Positions 1 to 11,098 of a stretch of 64,000 nucleotides of DNA are shown piece after piece. Under the pieces are notes generated by a model. It saw nothing but the letters and a program-made list of their open reading frames with translations, was not told the DNA's origin and did no database searches. Each line of letters starts with the position of its first letter. The stretch's first letter is position 1. The position numbers and the translations under genes were made by a program. The stretch is from Termitomyces sp. T153 (taxonomy: Eukaryota; Basidiomycota; Agaricomycetes; Agaricales; Lyophyllaceae), in NCBI GenBank assembly GCA_018296165.2, contig JACKQL020000009.1, positions 62,001 to 126,000 of the forward strand, read 5' to 3'.

Positions 1-943
1 CATGACAGGCACGCTAACCCATTCCCCTTCCCCCACCCCGGAGCCCCTCCCCGACACCCTGCCCTTCCGCCCTTCCTCCAGCTGCGCTGTGACCCAACCC
101 TGATCCTACCCTTGCTCCGCCGCGACGCAAACGGCCCGCCAGCTCAGGGTGACGGAGCACTTCTCGTGCCGCAAACGGCACGGAAGGCACACCGACGTGT
201 CCCGCTGTACCCCCGATGCTGGTTCCTCAAACTCACACTGCTCCCCTCGTCAGGTACAAGACGCACACTGCAGGGACATGTTGGTTCGGGAAACATGAAG
301 CTAAATGACCACTCACTGGGGCTGCCGCCTGACACCACTCGAGGGTGGGGGGACCCCTCGCCCAACCCACCGCCTCAGCAAACTGCTCCGGTGTCACCTC
401 CGCCTGTACCACCCTCGAACCCTCTGGGACAAGCCGGACCACCCCTGGGCAAATGCCAGACTTGGAACACATAGAAGTGACCACGCCCGCCAGGGGCTGC
501 GTCGCATCCGCACCAGACGGTGGCCCTGAGGGACCAGCTATGGCCGCGGACAACTCTGTGAAGGGACAATCAGTGTTCTGGGGCACAGGGAACGGGCCGC
601 ACTCACGACTACGGTACATCGCCTCGACCCGACGGCGATCTCGGCAACCCTCTGAATCTTTGGAGGACGACGGCTGGGAAGGCGGGGACGGCGACCTAGA
701 TGCTGTGGGAGAATAAGCTGAAGAAGACATTGCAACAAGCTGGCGGACTCCTGGGTGCGTCCACCCCTTTTAATAAACTAAGAAGGGGCCCCTGACAAAC
801 GGCGGCCGCACCTCGACTTCCTTCCCCATGCCGCCGCCGCTCACTGTGGTTTGATCAATATTGATCAACTTCGATTCCCACGCCCTACTGATCCCCGACT
901 CGCTCCCCGCATCTCGAGGGTCTCAACGCTGAAGGGGGGGTGA
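1..943 (+). mobile_element. 3' internal end of an LTR retrotransposon (cut by window edge)
   Basis: This is the sequence just upstream of a complete LTR at 944-1943 and is read as the last part of the internal region of that element. A reading frame at 345-716 ends in an acidic tail and a TAA, and could be the C-terminus of a polyprotein, but I recognise no domain in it. A short purine run at 931-940 sits directly before the LTR, as a polypurine tract should. The segment is GC-rich with many CpG sites, unlike the CpG-poor DNA that begins at 1944, so the insertion looks recent. The 5' LTR and the left target duplication lie outside the window. Orientation rests on the position of the purine tract and the LTR ends. 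Confidence 0.6.
931..940 (+). other. polypurine tract
   Basis: GAAGGGGGGG lies 3 bases before the LTR start TGTCACAACC. This is the expected plus-strand primer position for a plus-strand LTR element. Confidence 0.6.
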
Positions 944-1943
944 TGTCACAACCTGCTCCCTAGCTCCCTAGACACTGCTCCCAACCCCTCCCGATTTCCC
1001 GCCTAACTCCCCGGAACCCCACCCACACCTTCGATGCTCACACCGGACAACTCCGACGCTTCTCCGGCAAACCCCGACAGCAACTCCCTCTTCATAGCCA
1101 TTGACAACCCCTTGAAACCTTCCCCCACCGTCCCTGGCCACGTCATACATCCCCGACCCTCTACCCTAGTTTACCCGACCCGTCCCAAAGTGTCACAACA
1201 TCCCCGGAGCGGCCGCACCCCCAACTGATCCCATCAGAATACCGCCGCGGCCTGACCTTGGATTGTACCCGACACCCGTCGACTCAGCACAGCTCTGTCG
1301 ACCCCCGCCATCATATCCGCCGCCCTCGGAGGCACCCAGTAGTCGGTATATAAGCCATAGAATAACTCCTCGAACTTTAGTCTTAATATTACATTTTACC
1401 GGTTTCCTATGTTTCGTCTCTTGTCTCGTCTCTATTTCTGTTTCTAGGTTTTGAATCTATCTTTTCTCAGTCTCGTCTCGTCTCCATCTCGTCTCGACTG
1501 TACATATTTCCTTTGTTCCTCTGAAGTTCCCTTGCTCCCTACGTCAGTACGAACTCCGCGCACGCGCCATGACCTGAACATTCTTAACGACAACTCCGGA
1601 CCTCGCTACCCGCTCGGCCCTGGAACCCACCAAGCCCCGGTAATCCCCTGTCCAACTCCGACCCCGCCCCCCAACAACCGAGAAGCCTCCGCCTACCCCG
1701 CAATCTACTTGTGCGCCCACTAACTAGCCCTGACACCCGCCCTGGGTCAATGACCAGTACCTCCGGTCTTAGACCCCTCTGAATCACTCAGGACTTACTT
1801 GGGCCGCTCTCCCTAGGGACCCCTTGCAAGCTTTCCCCACCTCCGCTCCAACTCCGGACGCCTGGTTATAAGCACAGGACATCGCGTCCGCCTAGTAAGG
1901 ACTTGCCAGTGTACTGAGCCCCCATCGTCAGCGGAACCTGACA
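944..1943 (+). mobile_element. 3' LTR, 1000 bp, family L1k (young copy)
   Basis: The LTR begins TGTCACAACC and ends ...GGAACCTGACA, giving TGTCA/TGACA inverted ends. A TATATAA box lies at 1347-1353, followed by the pyrimidine-rich stretch shared by all copies of this family. Related copies in the window are at 1944-2325 (-), 8359-9395 (+), 11806-12984 (-) and 22130-23098 (+). This copy keeps many CpG dinucleotides. It was inserted into an older LTR of the same family, whose remnant starts at the next base. The right half of any 5-bp target duplication would be GGTTG at 1944-1948; its partner is outside the window. Confidence 0.85.
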
Positions 1944-2325
1944 GGTTGATGGGTGTTGGTTCTGATTGGGGAGCAGGTCATAGTGACATTCTGATGGGAT
2001 CTGATGGGAACATGGTCTGTCCCACAGTCATTGGAGAACTCCAGAGAGGTCATGGAAGTTGCAGGGCAGTTTAATGCCATATGCCTGGGTCAGAGGAAGT
2101 GTTGGAGAGGCTCATGGGCCTCATAGGTAAGAGGGGGAGCTGAGGAGGCCCACACAGAGTGTGCTAGGGTTTGCCAAGAAGTCATCAGAAGATGCACCAG
2201 AGTTAGCCAGGACAGGTGCTGTGGGTTAATGAAGGCTGGGGTGAGTTGGAGGAAGCATTGAAGAAGCTCCAGGGAGGTGGGGTGTTTTGAGAGAAGGTCT
2301 GGAGGTCCAGGAGTGGGTCATGACA
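1944..2325 (-). mobile_element. truncated LTR of family L1k, reverse orientation
   Basis: Read on the minus strand it starts at 2325 with TGTCATGACCC and follows the same order as the other L1k LTRs for about 380 bases. It is then cut off at 1944 by the insertion that ends at 1943. It is nearly free of CpG, so it is older than its neighbour. The missing half would lie to the left of the window. Confidence 0.7.
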
Positions 2326-2849
2326 ATGACTCTTAGAAATTGCTAAAGAGTTTGCTATGAAATGGAACCACCCTGTTGCTTTATTACCAAAGAGATGAAT
2401 GACATAGCAACCATCATCAGCTATGACCATTCAACTGGTCTAGCAACATGTATAGCTTCTTGTGAATTGGACAAAGACATTTTACTTATGAAATCTTGCA
2501 CATAGACAGATTCAGCTTTAGCTTACCTTTATGCTACTGCTTGTGACTTCTCTGACTTCTTGATACCTTCTTGTTTTTATTTTATTTTTACTGATTCTCC
2601 AATTCCTTTGATTCTTGGACAGACACTTCCCATCGATACTAATATTACAGATAATACCCCAACTCACATGCACATCCCTTTCCCTGCTCAGTATGTTGCT
2701 AACAATCCTGCTAAAAGGAAAGGTGTTCAGGTGAAGAAGAAATACAAAGCTGTTGCTATAAAGATCAAACCAGTCACTGGCCATGTTAGCAAAGATATCA
2801 GAATCAAGTGACATATTATTGGTGACCCTTTAGCAACTATGCTAATACT
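2326..2849 (+). mobile_element. TE-A, left fragment (oldest element; region before RT)
   Basis: This is plus-strand decayed coding sequence with an open stretch at 2560-2811 rich in lysine and valine. When the 15-kb insertion 2855-18060 and one copy of its CAACC duplication are removed, this reading joins the coding sequence that starts at 18066, which runs into a Ty3/gypsy-like reverse transcriptase. The fragment is therefore the pre-RT part of the same pol gene. Stops and CpG loss show it is dead. Its own LTR was not found here, because the left side is taken by L1k LTR insertions. Confidence 0.6.
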
Positions 2850-2854
2850 CAACC
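2850..2854. repeat. target-site duplication CAACC (left) of TE-B
   Basis: CAACC here and at 18061-18065 flank the outer ends of the two TE-B LTRs exactly (TGTAAGGG... at 2855 and ...CCCTGACA at 18060). A 5-bp duplication is usual for Ty3/gypsy integrases. Confidence 0.85.
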
Positions 2855-3311
2855 TGTAAGGGTGCCCTCTGGAGGCTGTGGCTCAATCACACAACTGGCA
2901 AAGGGAAATCCAAAGTCTATTCAGTAGTGTACAATGTCTACTGAGATAAGTATCTACTAAGATGACTACTTACCTGGCAAAGGGAAATCCAAAGAGAACA
3001 AGCCTGCAGATTTTCTAGGCCAGGTGTGATGCTTCAGAGGCTTCAGAAGCATAAGAAACAACTGTACAGTATAACAGAGAAAAAGGACAAAAGTGATGTG
3101 TCAGCAATTGGTCAGCAGTTACATAAGCTAGTGGCAGTGTCAAAGGGGCCACACTTGTCTGAATTATTGACAGAGAACTGGTGCAGCCTGAGGGCTGAAA
3201 CTAGGATCAATAGATAGGTATAAGGAAGGAGAATGCAGGCAAACTATAGTGGGGGAAATCTGACAAGAATGGGAGAAGGAGAAGGGGAAACAAGTGGGAC
3301 ATCCCCTGACA
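2855..3311 (-). repeat. 3' LTR of TE-B
   Basis: 457 bp with TG...CA ends (plus-strand view TGTAAGGGTG...CCCTGACA). It is highly similar along its whole length to 17605-18060. On the minus strand it is preceded by a purine-rich AGAGAGGGGG at about 3316-3325, which fits a polypurine tract. Confidence 0.88.
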
Positions 3312-4790
3312 TTGCCCCCTCTCTAGTATGTGGTGTTTTAATGAACTGGGTAGAAGAAGTCACAAATTGCCTGGTCAGCTGTTGAAATGGAGTAGATGCC
3401 TCAAATGGCTTTTGGGAAATTGGGATGCCTATGGTAGAAGTCCTGGACCAAGCCTGATGCATGAACATTAGCCTGTAGTTTCCGAGAGATGTCCTCAATG
3501 CCATATCCCTCCCATTTCACCTTGAACTGCAACTTCCCTTGGAATATCTCGCTATCCAAGATTTCCTCCACCTCATACTCCTCCTCATCATTGACCAGGA
3601 CTCATGGTGGAAGTGGCTTAGGGCAAAGGCCTGGGATTGGGTCCTCTGGAGCTGGAAATAACTTGACCACATTGAAGACTGGGTGCAGTTGGCATAGGCC
3701 TGCCAGGAGTTTAAGTCAGTATGCCAAAGGCCCTATCTTCTTCTCCACCACAAAAGGACCAAGATGACAATGTGACAGCTTCTGGGATGGCCTTGTTATC
3801 TTAATGTCTGAGCTATCCACATACACATGGTCTCCAGACTTGTAAACTGGGGCAGGTGTCCATTCATAATCATAGTACTGTGCCATGTCCTCCTTGGCCT
3901 TCACCAATACAGCTTTTGCCTCCTCCTGTGCCCTCTTTATCTAATCCACAAACTTGTTGATAGAGTCATTCTCTGAAGGGCATGCCCAAGATTCAATTCC
4001 CATGCAAGAGTGCCTGCTAGTGTCCAGGAAGAATGAAGTCATCTGCATGGAAGAGTGAACATGGTTTTGTATTGGAATTCCATGTCTGGCAGCAGCTCAT
4101 CCCAGTCATCCTGCCTCTCATTACAAAACAGCCAGAGATACTGTTCCAGTTCCTGGTTAACATGTTCTATCTGCCCATCTCAATGAGGGTGATGGGCCAT
4201 GGTGGTATGAAGCTTCACTCCCAGTAGGTGATGCAGTTCCTGAGTGAATTCTGCCATGAACTGGGGGCCTTGGTCAGAGACATACCCATCTGACAGACCA
4301 TGGAGCTTCCAGACATTTTTCCAATACAGGCTAGCCACTCCCAAGGCAGAGCATATGGTGTGGGTAGGTATGAAGTGAGCTCATTTGCTACAGAGGTCCA
4401 CCACTACTATCACAGCATTGTACCCATGAGCATCTGAGAGTTCCACAATGAAATCCACTGATGCAACACTCCAGTGAGCAGCCAGAATAGGGAGTGGGTG
4501 CAGCTGGTCCATGGGTGCTTAGTGGCAAGGCTTGGTGTGGAGACATAGGTCACAGGTGCTAGTATAAGTGCCTACATATTGGGAGATCTGTGGCCATAAA
4601 TAGTTTCAGGATACCAGCTCCAGCATCTTCCACCTTCCAGGATGTCCAGCTACCTAAGAGTTGTGATGTTGTTCTACATTGTGCCAGCAAAGTTCTGGAA
4701 TGTTAGGCATGTAAATGAGTCCTCTGAAGGTCAAAAGCCCATTCTGAAGACCCCACTCATGTGCATGCACTGACTTGACTCTGCTTGCCC
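3312..4790 (-). pseudogene. TE-B integrase C-terminal part and chromodomain, decayed
   Basis: Minus-strand translation gives, from right to left, integrase core fragments with the conserved match to TE-C (FQY near 4070), the post-core segment around 3716-3907 (DMAQYYD, GDHVYVDSSDI and LGPFVVEKKIGP), then a chromodomain near 3440-3600 (acidic run, EEILDS, KVKWEGYGIEDIS, followed by NVHASGLVQDFY). The chromodomain is complete in length and ends at a stop before the purine tract. Chromodomains at integrase C-termini steer insertion to heterochromatin, which fits this nested cluster. Several stops and frame changes make it non-functional. Confidence 0.75.
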
Positions 4791-4791
4791 A

Positions 4792-6560
4792 TCAAGCTTG
4801 CAGAGCCTGTGCAGCCTGGGCAACCACATCTGCCTGTGCACCCTCCTGGTTCTCTCTCCAGATCTCTCTAAAGATGTCTGTCTCATCCTCTTGAACCACA
4901 ATTCCTTCTAGTGCATGGATGGCAAAGAGCTCAGGCTTGAGCAGGACAATGTTGTCATTATCTCCTACTCTTGTGCCATGATCAGCCCACCTGGACAATG
5001 TGTCTGGTTTTCCCATGCTCCATCCAGGTTTGTGATGCAGTGAGTTGTCAAAGTTGGCCAGATACAGGGACCACTGAGCTTGGCATTGATTGAGTTTCTT
5101 AGTGGAACAGAAGTACTCCAGGTTCTTGTGGTCTATCCAGACTTCAAACATATGCCATGCACTCTCAAGGAAATGCCACCATTCTTCAAAGGACTGAATA
5201 ATTACCAGCATCTCCTTATCATGGATCTTGTAGTTCTGTTCCACTGCACTAAGGCTTCTGGAGTAGAAGGCTACCAGATCCCACTTTCCATCCTCCTTTG
5301 ACTGCTAGAAAAGGACTGCTTCCATGGCAAAGTCAGAGCTATCAGCTTCAACATGGAAGGGAGAGTCATCATCTGGAAACAGGAGGATGAGTTTTGAGGT
5401 AACAGCTTGCTTGAGGGTGCTAAAGGCAGCTTGTTGCAAGGACTCCCACTACCATGCTGTGTCCTTGATAGTGAGGTCAAAAAGGGGATGTGCATGGTGT
5501 TGAGGATAACAGTTGAGTACTTCCTAATTTGGTTATCATATGTTTTCTGTTGTTTGTTTTCCACACAGAATGGAGAGTCATCATTGGGGAACAGAAGGAC
5601 AGGCTTTGATGTCACAGCTTGCTTGAGGGCATCAAAGGCAGCTTGCTGTGAGGGCTCCAACCACCTTGCTGTATCCTTAACTGTGAGGTCAAAGAGGGGG
5701 CATGCATGATGGGAGAAATCCTGTATGAACTTCTGATAGAAATTGACAAACCCACAAAAGGCCTGCACTTCCTTCCTGTTCCTTGGCTCAGGCCACTCCA
5801 CTACACCTGCCACTTTAATGGGGTCCATCTTGGCCATTCCATGCAAAATGATCAAGCCCAGATACTCCACCTTAGTCTACTCAAATTCACACTTCTCAAG
5901 CTTTAAATAGAGCTGGTGTTGGTAGAGGAGTTCAAAGACAATGTGTGTGACCCAGCTCCACTCCTCCAGAGTTTTAGTGTAGATGAGAATATTGTCAAGT
6001 TATATGCAGACAACACCTTCCACAATCAGATCACAGAAAATGTCATTCATCATAGTCTGGAAGGTGGCTGGGCTATTGATGAGGCCAAAGAACATCACCA
6101 GAGGTTCAAAGAGTCTGCAATTAGTTTGGAATGCTGCCTTCTACTCATCCCCTTCTTTGATGCATACATTGTTGTAGCCCCAACAGACATCCAACTCCAT
6201 GAAGTAGCATGCACCTCAAAGGTTGTTGACAAGTTCTGAGATGAGTGGCAAAGGATAGCAATTCTTCACTGTCATTGCATTCAGAACACAATAATCCTGA
6301 ACCAGACAAAGAGACACATCCTTCTACTTGATAAAAAAGACTGGGGAGGCCATTGCTTGCACTCTGGGAGTGAATCAAAGGAGGCTTGGAGAATACATCC
6401 TCAAAGTCATGGTGATTGGGAATGGTGCTACAGAAAGGCTTTGGCTGTGAGTTAGCTGCAAATGCCTCAACCAGATGTTGAGAAGTGGTTTGACTGGCCC
6501 AAATCTCTGCCACTGTAGGAGGGGGGCTGAGGGTTGTAGCATAGATCCTATCACCCACAT
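4792..6560 (-). pseudogene. TE-B reverse transcriptase and RNase H, decayed
   Basis: The RT thumb region is clear at 5700-5870 (EYLGLIILHG, VAGVVEWPEPRNRKEVQAFC, then GFVNFYQKFIQDFS). RNase H follows at 4792-5244 (NYKIHDKEMLVIIQSFEEW, HKNLEYF). The catalytic YxDD motif near 5985-6000 reads stop-LDN, so both the tyrosine and the second aspartate are lost. An internal segment near 5410-5700 is partly duplicated: the FPNDDSPF motif and its flanks occur twice. Several stops interrupt the frame. Confidence 0.8.
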
Positions 6561-7110
6561 CTATGGTTTCATCTGAAGACTCTGCATCCAGAGTACTGGT
6601 CCATTCTCCTTCACCTCCCTCTTCCTCTGGAGATTCACACCCAACACCCCAGACATCCTCATAAAGAGCTGATCTATGATGGAATGCCAGAGGGGGGGAC
6701 TCAGGAGGTCAAGATTAGCATAAGGGAGATGCCCAGCATGATAGGCATGCACAGCAGCATGCTCACAAACCTTGGCTCTCTGCTCCTTATAGGCTTCTTC
6801 TGCACAGGTAATGCAGTGACAGGGGCAATGACTCATCTTCACCTCACCCTTAGTCCAGTCAAACTCTGGGTTGTGCTCACATAGCCAGGTGAACCCCAAG
6901 ATCATGCCTTGCTTTCCCAAACTAGTGATGGCAAAAGCAGCCTGCTCTGAGTGGTCTTAGTAGTGGAGGACCAGGTCCACCATGGAGCAAATAGAGCCAG
7001 CTTCATTGAGCATGCCATCAACATTGTACATGGGGATAGGATAAGAAAGGGGGTGAGTGGTGAGGTTGTGTTGTTGCATGTAGTCTATGTCAAGGAAGAG
7101 GCCTATTGCC
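6561..7110 (-). pseudogene. TE-B aspartic protease, catalytic Asp lost
   Basis: The frame 6561-6920 gives the retropepsin-like C-terminal part (GKQGMILGFTWLCEHNPEFDW). Upstream on the minus strand, near 7100, the active-site triplet region reads LLNSEAIGLFL where the equivalent place in TE-C reads LLDSGATGLFL. The catalytic Asp has become Asn and the Gly a Glu, both G-to-A changes on the coding strand, so the protease is dead. Confidence 0.75.
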
Positions 7111-7136
7111 TCACTGTTGAGGAGAGTAACCACACT

Positions 7137-8358
7137 TCAGGTCTGCTGGGTGTCTGTCTTCTCAATTTCTACCTGTAGCTTCAGGGAGTTAGTAGAAGGA
7201 GTGGAAGCAACAATGTAACAATGGGGGAGATGGTATTCCCATGCAGGAATCTGGAGGCATGGGCTAGAAGGTGTGTTTCCAGTAGAGACTTTAGCTGTAG
7301 AGGAAGTTTGTATGTCTGAGGAAGGGCTTATTGTTTTGAGCATAGTATCAACAAAGGCAACAGATATATTTAATTCTATGGATGGGGGTGCAAAACAATT
7401 AGTACTAGGTAACAGGAGCATACAGGTTATCCTTGCCCTTTTCAAAATACTCAGGCTCTGTAGGAACCTCCTCCAATACATTGGCCACCTCATCATATTG
7501 GACAGCTATAGGTGTGTCTGGAGAGAGTGTTCCTGTTCCATTGCAGGCTGTGAGGAGTTGGATGAGCAGCTCTTCTTGCGCTGATGCTGACAGGTAGCAG
7601 ACTTTTAGTCCTTGAGGACAGTAGCAAGCAAAGAGTTGGATGAGCAGCTCTTCTTGCTCCAACACTGACAGGTAGCAGACTTTTAGTCCTTGAGAACAGT
7701 AGCAGGCAAGGTGACCAGCCTTTGCACAGTGTCAACCCAGCAGGGGAGTAGAGGACCACTGTCAGGAGGCATTGACATCCATTGGAACTCCTTGGAGTAG
7801 GGAGCATAAGGGGGAAATGTAAGGTGTAAAGGGAGAAGCTGCACCTGCTTGTGGGAATGCTAATGCAGGTGTGGAAGGGGGAGCTCAGAGAGTGAACCTT
7901 CCATGAGAGAAAGAAAAGGTCAAGGATTGTGTCTGCTGCAACTCACATTGCAGTTCCATTAGCTGCCACTGCTCATGTGCTACCTTGTACCAAATATCAA
8001 CATGCTCATCATCTGGGCACCCCTCTGCCATACTGTCAATGTGATCTATAAGAGAGGGGTGGATTCCATCACAGAAGGTTAGGCAAAGCTGCAGACCATC
8101 CAGATATCCAGCCTGTTCAACTAAGGCACAAAAAGAGTTGATGTACTCATCAAGTGCCTGCATCCCTTAATCATACTAGATTTGGTTTTGAAGGGAAAGA
8201 GCTGCAGTTTTGGTGGGGTCAAGGAGGAAGAACTCAGCTCAGAACTCCTTCTCAAACTCTATCCAGCCAGAGAAACTCTCAACTCCTCCTGGGCATCCAA
8301 AGATATGCAGCACATAAGTTGAGGCTTGGCCAGCCTTCATGTAGGAGAGAACCCAAGC
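7137..8358 (-). pseudogene. TE-B gag, C-terminal two thirds, decayed
   Basis: The frame 7885-8163 resembles the gag of TE-C at 15868-16302 (ALDEYINSFCALVEQAGY, then DGIHPSLIDHIDSMAEG). Sequence further upstream (to 8358) encodes the LSYMKAGQASTYV segment typical of Ty3/gypsy gag. At 7493-7807 a stretch of about 100 bp ending in the TKSLLPVSxxARRAAHPT reading is tandemly repeated. The N-terminal part of gag is separated from this piece and lies at 17292-17460 because of nested insertions. Confidence 0.65.
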
Positions 8359-9395
8359 ACCTCCAGACCTCCCTCTAGGACACTCCATCTCCTCATAACA
8401 CTCCCCAACATTCCCCCCAACTCACCCCAACCTTTGTCAACCCACAGCATCTGCCCCAGCTAACTCCTATGCTTCCTTGGCAAACCCCAACAGCTCTCTG
8501 GCAAACTCCAACACATCCCCTGTGGGCCTCCTCAGCTCCTCCTCTTGCCTACAAGGCTCCCAAGCCTCTCTGACACTCCTCTGGCATAGACACACATCAT
8601 TTAACCACTCCCACAATCTACATGACCACTCTAGAGTTCTCTGACAACTGCAGGACAGACCACATTCCCATCAGAATCTCACTGCGGCCCATCCTCTAAT
8701 CAGAGCTGACACCCATCAAACTCTACATAGCTCCAACAAGCCCTGCCATCATGCCCCCAAACCCCAGAGAATGACCAGTAGTTAGTATATAAAGACATAG
8801 AGTAGCATTTGTTACCTTAGTCTTGATATTGCATCAACTGGTTACTTGTGTCACATGTTTCTTTCTGTTTCATCTCTGTTTCTATTTTTAGTCTTGAATC
8901 TATTCTTTTCTCAGTTCCATCTTGTCTTGCTTTTGTCTTGTCTTGACTGTCTCTGTTTCCTTTATCTTCCTAAGTCCCTTTCATCTCTGACATCATCACA
9001 AACTCTGTGCACACATTACAAATCTTCAAACATTCCTATAACAACTCTGGGCCTCACTCTACCCTCAGCCCCAGAACCCATTAGTCTTGATTGATCCCCC
9101 ATCAAACTCTGGTTCTGCTCCCATCACTCACAAAGCCTCCACTTTCCCTGCAGTCCATTTATACATCTACAAACTTGTTTCTGATGCCCGCCCAAGCCCA
9201 ATGTTCAATATACTTAGTCTTAGACTTTCCTAAACCACTCTGGACTTGCTCAGACCAATTCCCTTAGTTTCTCCTCACAAGCCCCTATAGTCCACACCAA
9301 CCCTAGAGCACTAAATTATAAATGCAGAACATTGCATCTGCCTAGTAAGGACTTGCCCAGTAGAGCTGAGCCTCCATGGTCAGTAGAACCTGATA
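8359..9395 (+). mobile_element. LTR of family L1k, 5' end lost, no target duplication
   Basis: It matches the L1k LTRs along its length, with TATATAAA at 8786-8793 and the family end ...GTAGAACCTGATA at 9395 (a decayed CCTGACA). The first dozen or so bases are missing: similarity starts at CTCCAGACC. The left flank is TE-B gag, while the right flank is the TE-C chromodomain broken in mid-domain. The two sides belong to different elements and no direct repeat is seen, which points to a deletion or ectopic recombination at this LTR. Confidence 0.7.
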
Positions 9396-9996
9396 GAGGG
9401 CATGCCAGTTCTCCCATGGTTCCCAGGAGATATCCTCAATCCCATAGCCCTTCCACTTTACCTTGAATTGTAGCCATCTCTGGAACAGACAACTATCCAG
9501 GATTTCCTCCAGCTTGTACTCCTTGTTGTTGTTGACCACCACTTGGGTGGTGGGGGTGGTGAAGATTGCTCTAGAATAGGATCTTTTGGAGCCAGAGTCA
9601 GTTTGACTATGTTGAACACTGGATTAAGCTGGCACATCCCTGCAAGGAGCTGGAGTCAATAGGCTAGGGGCTCTACCTGCTATTCCACCATGAAAGGTCC
9701 CAACTGGTGGTGTGACAGCTTTTTTGAGGGCTGAGTAGTCATAATGTTGGAGGCATCTAGGTAGACTTGATCTCTGGGCTGATATTTGTGCTACAGGGCT
9801 CTTCTACAGTTGTAGTATTGTGCCATGCCATCCTTTGCCTTTGTTAGCACTGCTCAGGTCTCCTCCTGTGACCTCTTCATCTGGTCCACAAATTTATTTA
9901 CTGCTTCATTTTCCAAAGATCAGGCCCAGGGTTCAAAGCCCATGCATAGGTGCTATCTGGTGTCAAGGAAGAATGGGGAAAACTGGGTGGACACAT
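9396..9996 (-). pseudogene. TE-C integrase C-terminus and chromodomain, truncated
   Basis: The chromodomain reads EYKLEEILDSCLFQRW, then KVKWKGYGIEDISWEPWENWH, and stops at the LTR boundary before the final helix is complete. The segment 9700-9996 carries the post-core integrase region (AVLTKAKDGMAQYY equivalent, then FFLDTR near 9975), ending at the LTR-like insert at 9997. Confidence 0.7.
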
Positions 9997-11098
9997 TGTA
10001 GTACTGGGTTAGAGTAATACTGATAGTTCTGGGGCTTTCTTGAAGACTTAGGCAGTCTACTCCAATTCAACACTGATGTCTTGATGAATGCTTGAAGTTG
10101 AAGGGGTTTACTTCCAAAATATTTCTATTCTGAATGCAGAGGGGTCTCAACAAACTCCAGCCTAAGTGATTCACTCCCTGGGAACCACCGAGCCTTTGCC
10201 TATTAATTGCCTGTCCATTTGCTACTCTACTTGGGCTATTTATACCTCTTTCTACAGTGCACAGACCACCCTCTACATGTGACTTTTGGTTCCATACTTT
10301 TCAGCCCCTTATTCATAACTGTTATTCTAATTCCCCCTTTTGGCATGCCTGTTTCAGTGCCACAGGCCAGTTCCTGGTTCCATCATTCCTCCTTTGCCTT
10401 CTTAGCTTCCATTTGCCCCATTTATCTCTCCCTCCTTTGTATTTCTCCCATTCATATTCTTCCCCATTCAGGTTCTTTCCCATTCAGGTTCTTCCATTCA
10501 TCTGTTCCCTCCCATTCATTCCATTCATCTTCCTTTGTTCATTTCATATTCTTCCCCATTCAGGTTCTTTCCCATTCAGGTTCTTCCATTCATCTGTTCC
10601 CTCCCATTCATTCCATTCATCTTCCTTTGTTCATTTCATATTCTTCCCCATTCAGGTTCTTTCCCATTCAGGTTCTTCCATCCATCTTCCTTTCCCTTTC
10701 CTTCATTCCATTCATTTCATATTCTTCCATTCATCTTCCTTTCCCTTCCCTTCATTCCATTCATTTCATATTCATTCCCCTTTTACCTCCTTTCAGTCAA
10801 CATTCCAATCTGGTTATTCTTAGATCAGATCTAGATCTTGCCAGAATTGATGCCACTCAGGTGCTTTTGCCAGTCCCATGCTTCCCCTCCCATTACAGTG
10901 ATTGGACTATTATTGAGTGTATAGTCTAGTATAGTCCTTGTCCTATCCTGTTCTGTCTTTCTTCTGGTGTATTTAAGGGATAATGTTGCTGGGACTTGTT
11001 TTACCAGGAGGCTTACAGTTTTCAGCCTTAATAAATGTTTGTTTTGACTTCTGGTGTTTATTATGTTCCCAATGGTGTGACAACATCGTATCAACATG
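9992..11098 (+). mobile_element. LTR-like insert 9997-11093 with 4-bp duplication ACAT
   Basis: The insert starts TGTAGTACTGG and ends CATCGTATCA (TG...CA), is 1097 bp long, and is flanked by ACAT at 9993-9996 and 11094-11097. Taking out the insert and one ACAT puts the interrupted TE-C integrase back in frame across the join. It contains a TATTTATA-like box near 10235, a tandem repeat (10453-10720) and AATAAA near 11030. It has no coding domain. It is best read as a solo LTR of a family other than L1k, or a non-autonomous element. Orientation (+) is inferred from the box and the AATAAA. Confidence 0.65.
10453..10730 (+). repeat. tandem repeat, 92-bp period, about three copies
   Basis: The string CATATTCTTCCCCATTCAGG recurs at about 10453, 10545 and 10637. 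Each 92-bp unit holds shorter CCATTCA/TTCATTC motifs, and the last copy is degenerate. It lies within the LTR-like insert 9997-11093. The long serine- and phenylalanine-rich frames across it are products of the repeat and not genes. Confidence 0.8.

Noticed and set aside
112..730. several overlapping open frames on both strands near the left edge
   Set aside because: High GC content keeps all frames open; only one could be the end of the retroelement polyprotein and none shows a domain.
10453..10730. regular direct repeats that might suggest a CRISPR array
   Set aside because: The repeats are contiguous with no unique spacers, and the host is a eukaryote.
10207..10929. 240-codon plus-strand open frame rich in Ser, Phe and His
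   Set aside because: It is read across the 92-bp tandem repeat within the LTR-like insert; all frames stay open there because of repetition, and no domain is present.
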